Notes under the pieces: generated by a model
Seen by the model: only the letters and a program-made list of their open reading frames with translations
What the model was told of the DNA's origin: nothing
The model's database searches: none
NCBI RefSeq assembly: GCF_027887165.1
Contig: NC_077231.1
Span: forward strand, 193,242,334-193,306,333
Length of the DNA: 64,000 bases
Origin: Monodelphis domestica
Lineage: Eukaryota > Chordata > Mammalia > Didelphimorphia > Didelphidae
Direction: 5' to 3'
Translations under genes and position numbers: made by a program
In this document: positions 34,971-46,789 of the stretch, piece by piece
Layout of the letters: each line of letters opens with the position of its first letter
Numbering within the stretch: position 1 is the first letter of the stretch

Positions 34971-35170
34971 AAGAAAACAAATCCAAAAGCACATATATTT
35001 TTACAGCCACTTGGCAGTGCCAACAGTATGGCAATCTCCAAAGTCCTTCAAATGCTTGAAAATCAAAAGGCTACATAGTAGAGTTTAGCTCTCAAAGTCA
35101 ACACTTGTCCATGGTGATATCTTTAGATATCTAAGACAATATGAATATTAAATGTATAATTAGACATGGG

Positions 35171-35388
35171 GGTTTGGGGACAGCTGGGTATCTCAGTGGA
35201 TTGAGAAATAGGCTTAGAGATGGGAGGTCCTAGGTTCAAATCTAGCCTCAGACACTTCCCAGTTGTGTGACCCTGGGCAAGTCACTTGACCCCCATTGCC
35301 TAGCCTTACCACTCATCTGCCTTGGAGCCAATATACAGTACTGACTCCAAGACAGAAGGTAAAGGTTTTAAATTAAAAAATTAAAAAA
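35171..35388 (+). repeat. WSINE1/WALLSI-like SINE, full length with perfect TSD
   Basis: It begins ggtttggggacagctgggta and runs through 'tgtgtgaccctgggcaagtc' to 'gacagaaggtaaaggtttta'. A 13-bp duplication, aattagacatggg, lies at 35158-35170 and 35389-35401 with no mismatch. The intact duplication marks a fairly young insertion in an SLC13A1 intron. Confidence 0.9.
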
Positions 35389-35479
35389 AATTAGACATGG
35401 GATGGAAAAGTAGATGATATTGTGGAAATATGGCCAGTCTTCAAGTAAGGAAGACATAGGGGCAAGTTTTGCATGTAAT

Positions 35480-35710
35480 AAAAATTATTATTAAAATAAT
35501 TATAAAATATTTTTATTTTAAAAAATCATTTTATTTATTTAATTTTTAATTAATTATATTTAATTATATATTATATAATTTATAAAATTATATATAATTT
35601 AATTAATTATAATATATAAATATATAATGAATTAAATGTTTAATTTATTTAAAATTTTATTTTATTATAAATAAAATAAAAATACAAATATAAATTACAA
35701 AAAAATACAA
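35480..35710. repeat. AT-only low-complexity tract
   Basis: About 220 bases almost wholly A and T, with repeated 'taattatat' and 'aaataaaat' pieces. Nearly palindromic stretches could form cruciforms. Confidence 0.8.
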
Positions 35711-35714
35711 ACCC

Positions 35715-36640
35715 TGTGACCAAGAGCAAATTTTATAACTGCTTAATGTCCTAAACAACTCTATAGAATGCAATTTGCCAAGAGAGGGAATTTATAGCTT
35801 GGGAGTTACCTACATTGATGAAATTATAGGCCCAAACCATACTCATATGCTTGTGTGGGTATGTCTGTGTGTGTTTAGGGAAGGTGATGGAGAGGGGAAA
35901 AAATGAGAAAAAGAGATTATTTCACTCTCCCATAACCTGGCAATTCTCAGATGCCTTAGAATGTATCTATTGTATCATCTACCTGAAAATCATAATCATC
36001 CAGATAAAGCATTTTCTTTTCCACTGTAATACATTTTCTAAAATGAGTCTGGCTTGCTTGAAAACAAATTTATTTTCTTTACTGGCTGAGCAAAAAGTCA
36101 TCATGGAGTGAGTCACTCTATTGAAGTCACCAGCATCTACAGCAATTGTCGTGCTGGGTTTCTTTTATTTCAGTTGTAATTGCTGGTTCTGTATTTTGCC
36201 AAGACAGACTAGGCTTCCCCGTAACCTCATTTTGTTTAATATGAAGTGACACACTGCATTCTATCCAGGTCCGGACAGATGGGATGGAAACAATGGGAGG
36301 TAGCCATAAGAAATGGTATTTGGATTTTGGACAACCTATGAATAGCTCTAAACTCTACAAAGAGAAGAGTTATGTCATATTTTCATAATTATATATTACA
36401 AATTGTCTTATTTTATATGTTTATATGCATATATCTATAAAAATATCAATTCATTTCCTATAGCTATCATGGGTTATGTAGATGAGGTTTAAAGACATTA
36501 AACTCTACTAGGTTAGCTGGAAATTTATTTGATTCACCAAATTGATTTGGGTTCCCCTTCACTTACAAATTATTTTTCTATTCTGATCTTCTCTGCTTTA
36601 TATGTCTCCATCTCATTGTTTTCCCAGGTCAATAATTTCA
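35715..36640. other. SLC13A1 intron, no supported feature
   Basis: The 86-codon plus-strand open frame at 35851-36111 has no recognisable product. Confidence 0.35.
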
Positions 36641-36643
36641 CAC

Positions 36644-36737
36644 CAGGGTCAACAAACAATGCCCTGTGGCCCAAATCCAGACTGCCATTTGTTTTCATAT
36701 AGCCCTTGTACCCAAGCCTTTGTTTGCCAACCCTTCA
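36644..36737. mobile_element. short hAT-like DNA transposon remnant
   Basis: Left end 'cagggtcaacaaacaatgcc' and 'tgtggcccaaatccagactg', right end 'tttgtttgccaaccctt': terminal inverted repeats with a shrunken interior, of the 'caggggtcagcaaact' type. Confidence 0.55.
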
Positions 36738-36744
36738 TCTGAGA

Positions 36745-36880
36745 AAAGACTCTGACCTGGAATCAGACACTGTTTGAATCCCTCCTCCAATACTAACTAG
36801 CTGGATGACATTGGATAAGTCACTTCCCCTCTTTGAGAATCTATTTCCATCTCTTTAAAATGGGGATCCTAGATTCATTA
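36745..36880 (+). repeat. MIR-group SINE, sense
   Basis: 'tctgacctggaatcagacac', 'gacattggataagtcacttc', then 'ctctttaaaatggggatcct'. Confidence 0.6.
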
Positions 36881-37254
36881 AGAGAAAAGGTAAAGGGACT
36901 TTAGGTGGTTAACTCCTTCAAGCTAAATATAAGAACATTTCAGTCTAGAGATCAAATGATTTGCTTAAGGTCACAAATTTAAGAAACATAACACAGATTC
37001 CAGTCTGAATTCTGAATCTAAGTCCAACGGTATAACTGTATTCTCCTGCCACAAAATATAAAAATAGGAAGATGAAGAAAGAGGAGGAGATGGACTGACA
37101 TTCATAAGGAAATTAATTGTAAAGCATGAGATGTAAAATCTCATTTTATCATCACAACTACCCTGGAAAGTTAATTTGCTAATTAATTAATGTGGATATT
37201 TTCTCTTATTATACAAATTATAACCCATATGTCTGCCCATTCTGTGTGACTTTT

Positions 37255-37385
37255 ATACATGTCACTTCAATTCTCTGAACCTCAGTCCTTCAACTATAAA
37301 ATGTCATTCTTTGTATCCATACCACCTAGCACAGTGCCTGGCACATAGCAGCCCTTCAAGAAATGCTTGTTGACTTACTGGTAAC
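37255..37385 (+). repeat. MIR/L2-type 3' end, sense
   Basis: 'gaacctcagtccttcaacta', then 'acagtgcctggcacatagca' and 'aatgcttgttgac', the tail shared by MIR and L2. Confidence 0.65.
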
Positions 37386-37554
37386 TTGTCTTCTATTTTG
37401 TTCTAATCAATGAGATTTATGTTTTTAAATGAGATTTAGATTAGGCAATCTCAGGTCCCTTTAAATCCTGAGATTCTGATTCTTCCATATAAACTAAAAG
37501 TCATGAATGCATAATCCTAGTAAGCCATCAAGGGGAATTGAAAGGAATTTGGAG

Positions 37555-37735
37555 TAGAACCTAGAATGTTAGAGCTAGAAAGGGCGTTGGAGAACAACTA
37601 ACCCAATATACTTCTATTCTGTAGCTAAAGAAGGAAGGCTCATTTGTTCCATGTCACAGAGTGAGTAAATGTCAGAACCAGGACTTGAACCCAGATCCCC
37701 CAACTTCAGAGGCACCTTTTTTTGGCTTAGAGATG
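37555..37735 (-). repeat. MIR-group SINE, antisense
   Basis: 'atgttagagctagaaagggc', then 'aggacttgaacccagatccc'. Confidence 0.6.
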
Positions 37736-37842
37736 TCACCATGTCAAATGGAGAGGAATTAAGACTTGGATTCTAGTCTCGATTCTGAGGAAAGCATCAA
37801 CGGTATATTGGAAAAGACGATTTGACAAAATGTGACACTTAC

Positions 37843-37944
37843 TTTGGAAAAAGTGAGGACCAACCAGGCATAAAGCCAGGATCTCGGCTGAACCATAACA
37901 GGGCCATTATGCTGAAGAGGATCAAGGTTATAATTTCTTGAAAC
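37843..37944 (-). CDS. SLC13A1: SLC13A1 coding exon (probably exon 10)
   Basis: The 102-bp exon has acceptor GTCAACAG and donor GTAAGT, phase 2 in and 2 out. It encodes FQEIITLILFSIMALLWFSR followed by DPGFMPGWSSLFPK: a membrane helix and then the extracellular DPGF..GW motif typical of SLC13 proteins. Its acceptor is about 190 bp downstream, in gene sense, of the 460-bp pyrimidine-rich microsatellite at 38133-38597. A 78-codon minus-strand open frame here is out of phase and is a shadow. Confidence 0.93.
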
Positions 37945-38132
37945 CTGTTGACAAAGTCCAATATCATCAACACTTATTTGGCTTAATTGTAACATGTATA
38001 CAACAGTGCTCCTGGGCTATCATCAGGTTCTGTGATATCTTTAAAAAGTTATAAATACATATTATTGTTATTCATCAGCCTAGTTAAAACTCTAGAATGT
38101 AAATCCTATAAAGCCAGAAAGTTCATTTGACA

Positions 38133-38597
<465 letters not shown>

Positions 38598-38723
38598 GTT
38601 CCATGTACAGAAGTCAGCAAATAATGAGTTCACTTTTTGGTTTAGATCTGTAATTCGCTGGAGTCATAAATTCCTGAGTAGCTATACCCTGTACCAGTGC
38701 TGATTGGAAACTTTGCTAAAACT

Positions 38724-39036
38724 CAGTAGTTCTCAACTGTGGTCCAGGGACACCTTGGAGATTCCCTGAGAGCTTTCTGGGAATCTTTAAGTTAAAAAAC
38801 TATTTCCATAATAAATAAGTTTTAATTTCTAATGTGATAGTTTTTCTTTCTGTTCACACATATGTATACATGTGAATTTATATGTGCACATACACATATG
38901 TATATGTATATTGTATGTATACCATATATATGTATACACACATCCCCAGATAAAAGAGAAGCTTGAGGGAAAGGTCCTCAGTAATCTTTCAGAGTTTAAA
39001 AGGGTTCCTAAGACAAAAAAAAATTGAGAACCACAG
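38724..39036. mobile_element. non-autonomous hAT-like transposon with internal TATG microsatellite
   Basis: Terminal inverted repeats cagtagttctcaa and, in reverse complement, ctgtggttctcaa match at 11 of 13 bases. Imperfect 8-bp direct repeats flank it: ctaaaact and tgataact, five of eight identical. A 'catatgtatatgtatattgt' type microsatellite fills the centre. Confidence 0.6.
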
Positions 39037-39106
39037 TGATAACTTGTAGTTTTAGGAGAACTGTGATTTGCCCAAGATCCATGATTCCAAGATCATTCTT
39101 CTATCC

Positions 39107-39285
39107 CAGTGGTCTTGGGTTTTATTCTACCATGGACTCCTGTCATTCTGGTGAAGCCTACAGACTTCTTCACAGAATAATATTTTAAAAATATAAAATA
39201 AAATATTTAAGATGGAAGGGGAACCAATTACATTAAAATATATTTATTATCTTTTTTTTTTGTAGAAAAGTTTGCAAACCCCTAG
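39107..39285. mobile_element. second short hAT-like transposon remnant
   Basis: 'cagtggtcttgggttttatt', 'ggtgaagcctacagacttct' and right end 'tttgcaaacccctag' match a known mammalian non-autonomous DNA element of 'cagtggttctcaac' type. It lies 120 bases from an SLC13A1 exon. Confidence 0.5.
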
Positions 39286-39407
39286 TTGGTGAGGGGGGGT
39301 ATACTCTATGTCTCTTTTGAGCGTATATAAAAATACATCCTAGTAGGCATATACACATACCATGATTTTCTTTTCCTCCCTGTTACATAAGCAACAATAT
39401 ACCTTAC

Positions 39408-39506
39408 CTCATTGGTCCAAGTTTTTGGTACTCTTCCTTAATAACGTCAGCACAGGCTTGTTCTTTGGCTGTTTTGGTCTTGCCACATTTGAACATTTCT
39501 GCAAAA
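39408..39506 (-). CDS. SLC13A1: SLC13A1 coding exon (probably exon 9)
   Basis: The 99-bp exon has acceptor AATTCCAG and donor GTAAGG, phase 2 in and 2 out. It encodes a charged cytoplasmic segment, NFAEMFKCGKTKTAKEQ then ACADVIKEEYQKLGPMR, that matches the cytosolic linker of NaS1. The exon is too short to appear as an ATG-initiated open frame. It lies between two hAT-like DNA transposon remnants on its downstream side (38724-39036 and 39107-39285). Confidence 0.92.
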
Positions 39507-39689
39507 CTGGAATTTAAAAACTGTGATTCTTTTTAAAGATCTGATAAAAGAAGCATATAGGGTTCTTTCACACAAACCCCTCTCATCTGAAAACAATTGT
39601 AAGCTTTATAAAATAAGACTCAGCTCCCCTGTTATTGATAGATGTCTGGGTCATCTCTATTAATGCATCCTTCTCATGACTTCAAATTT

Positions 39690-39965
39690 ATCTATCTTCT
39701 TTAACTTTAAGGTCCACTTTAAATCCTATCTTCTTCTTCCAACCTTCCCTGATAACTGTGAAGCATTTTCTTTTTTAATGATATTTTTGACAATGAGTAC
39801 CTTGTTCCATAGTTTCTGTTTTTCTAATTAAATACCATAATGTAGATTCCCTTTTCCCTAATTGTTTCCTGTGTGCAAAGGTTTATAAAGTCCTCAAGGG
39901 GTGTGACTTCTTCATATCCTTTTTGTTCCCTAGACCATATTACCTGACATGATGCTCTAATGTAC
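39690..39965 (+). repeat. L2 LINE 3' part, sense (tentative)
   Basis: 'ccaaccttccctgataactg' resembles the L2 phrase for 'gccttccctgatt'. Other parts are too eroded to be sure. Confidence 0.4.
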
Positions 39966-40404
39966 CTAGAGAACAGGGTCACAATGTGTTTGCTTTACTG
40001 TTCCCTATGACATACAAAATAGAGGGAATAAGTGCAGGTATCTTCCACATTGTGGGTTAGGGGCATGGTTGCCCACATGAACTGAGAAATCCATGTAAAA
40101 TTTTTCTGCTCTCCCTTCATATCAGAGAAGGTTTGAATTTTTTTTCTTTTTCTTTCACAGGATGTTTATCTTATTGTAAAATTTGGGTTTGGGATTTGGT
40201 CAATATGTTGGTATTATGTTGCATATATTATATGCCTTTCTGAGATTATAAACTTTTTTCTGTGTCATCTGCTGACTTTTTTGTGTCATCTGCAACTTCT
40301 CAAAGCTCTCCAAAAATTCCCATTTAATTTCTTATGCCTACCCACAATGTATCAAAACCATAATGGGAAAGTCATGATATAGAAGGCATATCTGTATTTT
40401 TAAA

Positions 40405-40612
40405 GCACCTACTACAAGTCATTCTACTAAGTACTTTTTAAATATTATTTTACTTGATCCCCATAACAACCTTCTAAAATGGGTTCTATTATTATTAACA
40501 TTTTACACATGAGGAAACTGAGGCAAGTGGAGATTAAGTGACTTGCTTAAGAGTCATACAGCTAGTAATTTAAACTCAATTATTCCTGGCTCTAGGCCAC
40601 CTAGCTGGACTT
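40405..40612 (-). repeat. MIR/Mar1-type CORE-SINE, antisense, near full length
   Basis: 'gcacctactacaagtcattc', 'ccccataacaaccttctaaa', 'gaggaaactgaggcaagtgg' and 'ctctaggccacctagctgg'. Confidence 0.8.
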
Positions 40613-40794
40613 TACATGATGATACAAGGTATCCAGTTGGCACCATCTATTCTTTTTTGATTACGCTGAATCAATCCATCCACATTCTACTACAGAGTTG
40701 TTCTACCCCATCATCCTTGCTCAAAACTCAGTAAACACTCAAATCCAGTGAAGATGCCTCCATGTCAGAAGCATAGATTCAAGTTTCATCCAAT

Positions 40795-41012
40795 AAGGTA
40801 GTTAGGCTAATAGAGTACTGGGCCTGGAGTCAGGAAGACTCCAGTTCCTGAATTCAAATCTGACCTCAGACTCTTACTAGTGGGGTGAAGCTGGGTACAT
40901 CACTTAATCCTTTTTTGCCTCAGTTTCATAGCAAAACACTCCAGTAGCTTTGTCAGGAAAACCACAAATGGAATCACAGAGTCAGACATATCTGAACAAC
41001 AGCAAGATACAG
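40795..41012 (+). repeat. Mar1 SINE, sense, full length
   Basis: 'gggcctggagtcaggaagac', 'tctgacctcagactcttact', then the Mar1-specific end 'gtcaggaaaaccacaaatgg' and 'gtcagacatatctgaacaac'. Confidence 0.85.
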
Positions 41013-41099
41013 ATAAAGTCTCATTAACCTCAAAGGAAATATCTTACAACTACAACTCTGCAAAAACTAGTACTATACAGCAAAAATCAAAGAACAAAA

Positions 41100-41632
41100 C
41101 GATCTCTCTATACAAAACTACTTAGAGCAGCAATGTTCATAGTAGTCCAAAATGGGAAATTAAGGGCAAAATCTTCCAACTTGGGAATGGCTAAACAAAT
41201 TGTAGTATCTACATTTAATAGAATATTATTGTGCTATAAGCAATGATGAAATGGACAAGTTAAAAAAGTGGGAAGAAGTTTTATGAAATGATGTGAAGCA
41301 AGCAAAATTAGGAGAACAATTTACATGATTATCAAAAATTATGGAGAATAGCAGTTTTGAAAAAACTTTGGAACCACAATCAACACAATGGTCAAGCATA
41401 AGGACAAAAGAATAAAGATGAAACCCACTACTCGCCTCATGACAGAGAGGTGATGAACTTAAAATGCAAAAAGAGACATACATTTTCAGACATGACTGAT
41501 ATAGAATTTTATTTTGCTGCATTCTGTAGATTATAATTGAGGGATTTATTTTTCAGGATATAAAAATTGCTCAATAGGGTGGAAGTAATGGGAAGAATTG
41601 ATTAATAAAAAACTTATTAGTTGAAAAATAAA
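41100..41632 (+). mobile_element. 5'-truncated L1-related (HAL1-like) LINE, sense
   Basis: The fragment starts in the ORF2 C-terminal region ('gggaatggctaaacaaattg') and continues through a tail with 'gacagagaggtgatgaactt' to an A-rich end. Imperfect direct repeats of about 20 bp (41070-41091 and 41635-41654) flank it. It is the sense-strand counterpart of 6498-6790 and 19265-19565. Confidence 0.65.
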
Positions 41633-41984
41633 AAGTGCTACACAAAAATCAAAAGAATTAGTATTATATTTCATCTCAAAATTCCCCTTTTATGAAATCT
41701 CAATTACAATATATCTTGGTATTAGCTCCTACCTCATTTATCCCTAAAATTACTCATGCTTTGGGGCAAGGTGTTTGGTAAGGATATGGTCAGAAGGCCA
41801 AAGAGTAGAGAGTGAAGAGATCACTTACTCTATGCCCCTTCTAATTTTCAAACTATAAACTCCCCAAAAGGTCTTTAAAACCACAAATAATGGGCATTTG
41901 TACTAATAATGGAGTTGTTTTTGATTAAAAACAATTTAGATGTTAAATTTTATTATTATATACAATGTTAGTAACACAGCATGG

Positions 41985-42900
41985 GAGTCAAAATGGTGGA
42001 GTAAACCAGCTTTGTGTCACCATGAGCGTTCTCTCCAATGAAGACTAAAATATCACCACAAACTGAAATCAGAAGTGAAAGAGCCAAGAAGGAGACAGAG
42101 TGAAACAACTTTCAAGAAAATAAAAACCAAAAAGGTAGGCAGAGAATATGTGGGTCATTGGGGTGAAAGGGAGAGAAGAGCCAGAAAAAAAGCTGTAGCA
42201 AGAATAGAAGAGCAAGCCAAAAGCAAGCCAAACCCACCCACCCCACATTTGCTGACTCATGTTTGGAACCTAAGTCCAAGCCAACATTCAGATCCTGAGC
42301 TGCTACCTGTGCAAATAATGGTATAAGTCAACTCACACCTCTTAAAATTTAAAAACTGTGGAAAAGTCCAGAGTCCTAGTCCAGGGCAATCTGGGCTGAA
42401 GTGGGCTGATCCATGTGGGTCCAGAGTGAAGCCAGGAATCCTAGTCTGGGTTTGGGATGAGGACAAAGTTCACAGGCCCCACTCCTTACCCCCATATTTT
42501 TTGCCCAAAACTAAGGACAGATCTCCAGGACAGGGCAATCTTATTGGATCCAAGTATAGAGTAAGACCAAAAACTTGTGTCTGAATCTGGGACTAGAATT
42601 TGATCAGCCCCTGACCTCATCAAGTTCAGAGTGAGATCAAAAACTTACAACTAAGCCTGAGGCAAGTCTTTAAACTATCAGCATTTCAAGGGTAATTCAG
42701 TAAGGAGGGGGAGAGGACTCTTAGAACCCTCAGCCCCAAGACTATCACATCCTCCTCCACGAACTGAAATTGGTAAAAACTCAGAAAATAAACTGAGAAT
42801 AACATTAAGGAAGGACTGAAATTTAAGAGGGTATCCCAACTTCCCAGAAAACAGAGCCTACTTATAATTAGATAGGAACAGCGAGCAAACAAAAAAATAT
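41985..42900 (+). mobile_element. 5' part of an L1-related (HAL1-like) LINE, sense
   Basis: 'gggagtcaaaatggtggagt' at 41980 resembles the 'gagtcaagatggcagagtaa' 5' end of a marsupial LINE family, with a YY1-like aaatggtgg. G/C-richer text typical of a 5' UTR follows. Downstream homology fades by 42900. Open frames of 60-80 codons on both strands are not conserved. Confidence 0.45.
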
Positions 42901-42904
42901 ATAA

Positions 42905-45490
42905 CTCTAAAGAATTTTTAGGTAATATATATATAGCATGTCATCATAAAGATGGCCCTACCATATGGCATAAACTGAGAGATAATTGATAGCCCTTGTG
43001 TTCCAATGGTATTCACACCATACCAAGAGACCTACCATATTCAATGAATCACCCTCTGAAGAATTTATGGGAGGATTGGAGAAAGATTGCTTAGGTTGAA
43101 CAGATATAGATGACATGATTTTTATCATTGGAGGAGGAACTCATCTATCAAATTACAAATACATACAAGGAGTGAAATAAATTAGAAACCAACATTTATA
43201 CATTATCCTATAACATACTAATATTACTAAAAAATAACCCATAGATAAGAGTGAAAAAATTTAGGATAAGCCTCATTTTGATATCCAATGTTCTGTAAGG
43301 AAATACAATTAAAAAAACAACAATAAGCATCTTTCCCATAAATAGTTATCCAAATATGAGACTGAACAGGAATCTTCTTGCTTTATTCTGGAACAATACA
43401 GAATTAAGTAAAAAAAACCAGATTGGCTTTCCTGAAAATGAAGGTTAATGCCTTCACAAAGGAACTGATGAAGCAAATGACAATACATCAACCTCTCCAT
43501 TTAAATAACTTCAGTGGCACTGATGAATGAGACTACCGTCCCAAATATGTTTGGGTCATTTATAATGGGTAAGTTAACTGTGTTAACAGCCAACCCACTA
43601 ATCAGAATGTATGGTACCCTGCCAAAAGAGCAGCTTATCATTTCTGTTTTTCAATCCCTTGCCTCTGGAGGTGAGTACCCCAGCAGGCTGAAAAGGACAT
43701 TGAAAAATTAGCTTAAGAATCAAACTGTGCAGCATCTAACCAATGGTGGACAACAAGGAGAACTGTTTAAACATGCCACTGATCATGATTTATGGACTTT
43801 AACTAATTTATATACTTCATGGGACATTTTTACTCTACCAGAGTGAACATGTTTCAATATATCTGCCTTTTAGATCTTCTTAATTTCTCTTCCTTCCTCT
43901 ACTTTATTTTTAAATAATAACAATTACATTCATACTTTGTAAAATTGTCAGTTGCCATAACAAATACATGAAATAATTTTGACACTTAGGTGAGATATAT
44001 TCATTATTGAGTTCAGATTCTTATCTTATTACATCTACATCTTATAAAACTTACAATGAAAATATATTGGTTCATCAAGGTACCAGATTTCCAATAGAAC
44101 CATTTAGTATGTAGATGTCCTCTCCCTGCTGGTGCTCACCTGCTGATCTCAGTGACATGCCACACATTTGCTTCCTTGGGGGATGTTGCTACATACTGTG
44201 TACACAATCTGGACAAATACATTTTTAATTTTTCTAGCACTATCCCCCACCCTCTGATGGAAACAGGCAGCTCTGGAAGGAACCCAGGAAGGAGAGGAGG
44301 GAAAAAATGAATGTCAGCAGGCAGACAGGCTATGGAAATCTGGGTAAAGGGTTGCCTTGTGCCAAGGCACAACACAACACACCAAACCTGTTTACAAAAA
44401 TGCTGCCATTCACCAACAGGCAGTTTTTATAACCAATTTCCTTTATTACTGCTTAGGGTATCATATGCTGTTTTATTGATGATCCCTGAAATAATTTGAA
44501 TACAATACTATTCTCAAAATGAATTTTAAATGTTAATTCTCTTAGGAATTATTTACAAAATTCTTTTTGGGGATTTGGATACTAAAGTGTGGATGAATAA
44601 TTTTGTTGTCGGTATTGCTAAAAATATTGACAACTTTTGTCTTTCTGAAAAAATATTTCTCATGAAATATTAAACAAGAAAACTATGATCCCTCTAAGTT
44701 GGCTTGAAGTTCTCCCTGTGTTGAGCTTGTCATAGTTTATATCGGATTCCTTTTAAAATGCTTTTTTTTTTTCAGGAATAATGGCATTGAAAATTATTTA
44801 TTAATATGGATCTTACAATGTAGTGAACTCAATAGAATGAATAAGGGTTCAAGCAAAAACTATATGACCATTGTTAATCTTATTTTTAAAGTGTGGATTA
44901 GGCCAAATAGCTTCTTAGGTCCCTTAAGAGCATATTTTCCTGTGATTCAATTTTAAATTATCTATCCTGCCTTAGCCACAAGTAATATCTATATTTGTAT
45001 TTATATGTATATAAATATATGTAGATATAGATATTCATTTCTTCTTCTAATGAAGTGATATTCCAATTGGAAGGCTGACACAGAATAGAATATTTCTTAA
45101 TTTTCCAGAAACAAAAATATGTGGCATTTGCTTAATTAAATTCACCTATAAGAAATAGAATAAAAATTTTTTCTTTACTTCTTGAAATGAGACCATATCA
45201 AGTTTCACAATTTCAAGACAAAAGTATATGCATGCTAGAACCTCACTATAATAAATGGTTAAGGCCCTGTGCTATGAGATTACTTTATGAAATAAAGCAG
45301 CATATAAGGAAGATATTTGGCAATTTTAATAACAATGTTCCCTAAGAAATGCTTAAAATTGACAGTACTTGGGCCAAAATTTACTCTATAGTAAATAGTG
45401 TTAAAGCAAGATTCCTGTGCCTATTTACATGGTTACAAGCTTTGCAAATAGTTCATTCACCTTTAGTGATGCCATAAATAGCAAATGTTT
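42905..45490. other. SLC13A1 intron, no supported feature
   Basis: The 65-codon plus-strand open frame at 43514-43711 and the 79-codon minus-strand frame at 44136-44375 have no recognisable product. A TATA-rich run lies near 44990-45030. Confidence 0.35.
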
Positions 45491-45496
45491 ACTTAC

Positions 45497-45616
45497 TTGA
45501 AACCTAGGAAAAGCCACTGAAGCCAGATCCAGGACAAGAAAAGAAGAATAACTGCAACAGGAAAGGAAAGCATAAACCAAGATCCAAAATTGATGCACTG
45601 ACATTCTGGGTAGCGG
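45497..45616 (-). CDS. SLC13A1: SLC13A1 coding exon (probably exon 8)
   Basis: The 120-bp exon has acceptor TTTCTCCAG and donor GTAAGT. Its first base completes the split Phe codon from the previous exon and it ends with two bases of an Asn codon. It encodes FRYPECQCINFGSWF, an extracellular stretch with a CxC pair, followed by a very hydrophobic helix ending FLSWIWLQWLFLGF. The helix matches the mid-protein membrane span of NaS1. An overlapping 87-codon minus-strand open frame in another phase is a shadow of this exon. Confidence 0.93.
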
Positions 45617-46174
45617 CTGGAGAAAAAAAACAAAAAACATTATATTGGCAACATTAATATCACAAGAGGAACTAATGTGACATCTCAAGGATTAATACTG
45701 ATTTACCATTTCCCCCTGTTGCTAGCCAAAGTAGGTTCTCTTGCCCCCTGGATTATCACTTAGAACAGTTAATCACAAAATTATTTCTACGCCCCAGTAA
45801 AAATCTGTTTTTTATAGAATTTTATTTTTGTATCTTATAAATTACATAAGCTTGTAAACATATCTATATCTATGAGAACAACTCCTGCAGTAGGTGCTTG
45901 GAACTGAAAATGAGTGAGTGGAGAAAATAAAACAAATGAGAGGAGAAATGAGGAGTTTCTCTTATAGGAAGATTGCCCTCATTAGACATTTAGTTCAACT
46001 TTAGCTACAGACAGATCCTGAATCTTATTCCCATCATCCATTATCCCTTCTTTATCCTCTTCATCCTTTTCCATTCTTTTCACTTATCCACAGCAGCAAC
46101 CTCCACTGATCTATCAAACAAAAAACAAACCCTTTCTTTGATTTCTCCCCAGAATACCTGGAGATGGGAACACA

Positions 46175-46320
46175 GAAATTATATATACATACATGTATAT
46201 ATAGAGAAGCATAGACATTTAATCATATTACTATACAGGCACATATATATGCATATATACATGAATATACACATATATATCCATATATAAATAAATTTAT
46301 GCATTCAAGCATATAATTTC
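46175..46320. repeat. TATACA-type microsatellite
   Basis: Imperfect 'atatatacatacatgtatat' type repeats over about 140 bases, interrupted by unique sequence. Confidence 0.6.
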
Positions 46321-46789
46321 TGTTTCTCTAGTAAACATATTCCCATTATCTCAAAAGAAGAGTCCATAATATTAAATACAATTTTGTGTTACTGCTTTGT
46401 TTTAATGAGCTGGGTAGATAAGTATTTGGATATCTGTAGAACTCATCTTTTTTATTAAGACTTTTCACTGTAAATTAAAATTACATTCAAAATTACATAC
46501 AGCAACATCTAAGATCTCAAGATATTATTTATGTCCAACAACACTTCATCTCTTGTTGGCTGGTCCCCAAAAGTTCAAAAGTCCTTGAGAACTAAAAGCC
46601 AGGAAATAAGAAATTTAGATTTATTCTTTTTAAAGCTGTTTCTATAATCTATGAGAAATTAATTTATTTCTGAGATCAAAAATTCTGATTGAAAAAAATT
46701 AATAAAGATATGTCCTCCAAACATTCTCCTCCAAACAACTTTAAAACATTGCCTTAAATCAAATATTTAAAGTGGTAGAACTAATAAAT

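Noticed and set aside
42069-42466. Opposing open frames of 63-83 codons
   Set aside because: They lie in the 5' part of a decayed LINE and are not conserved with other copies.
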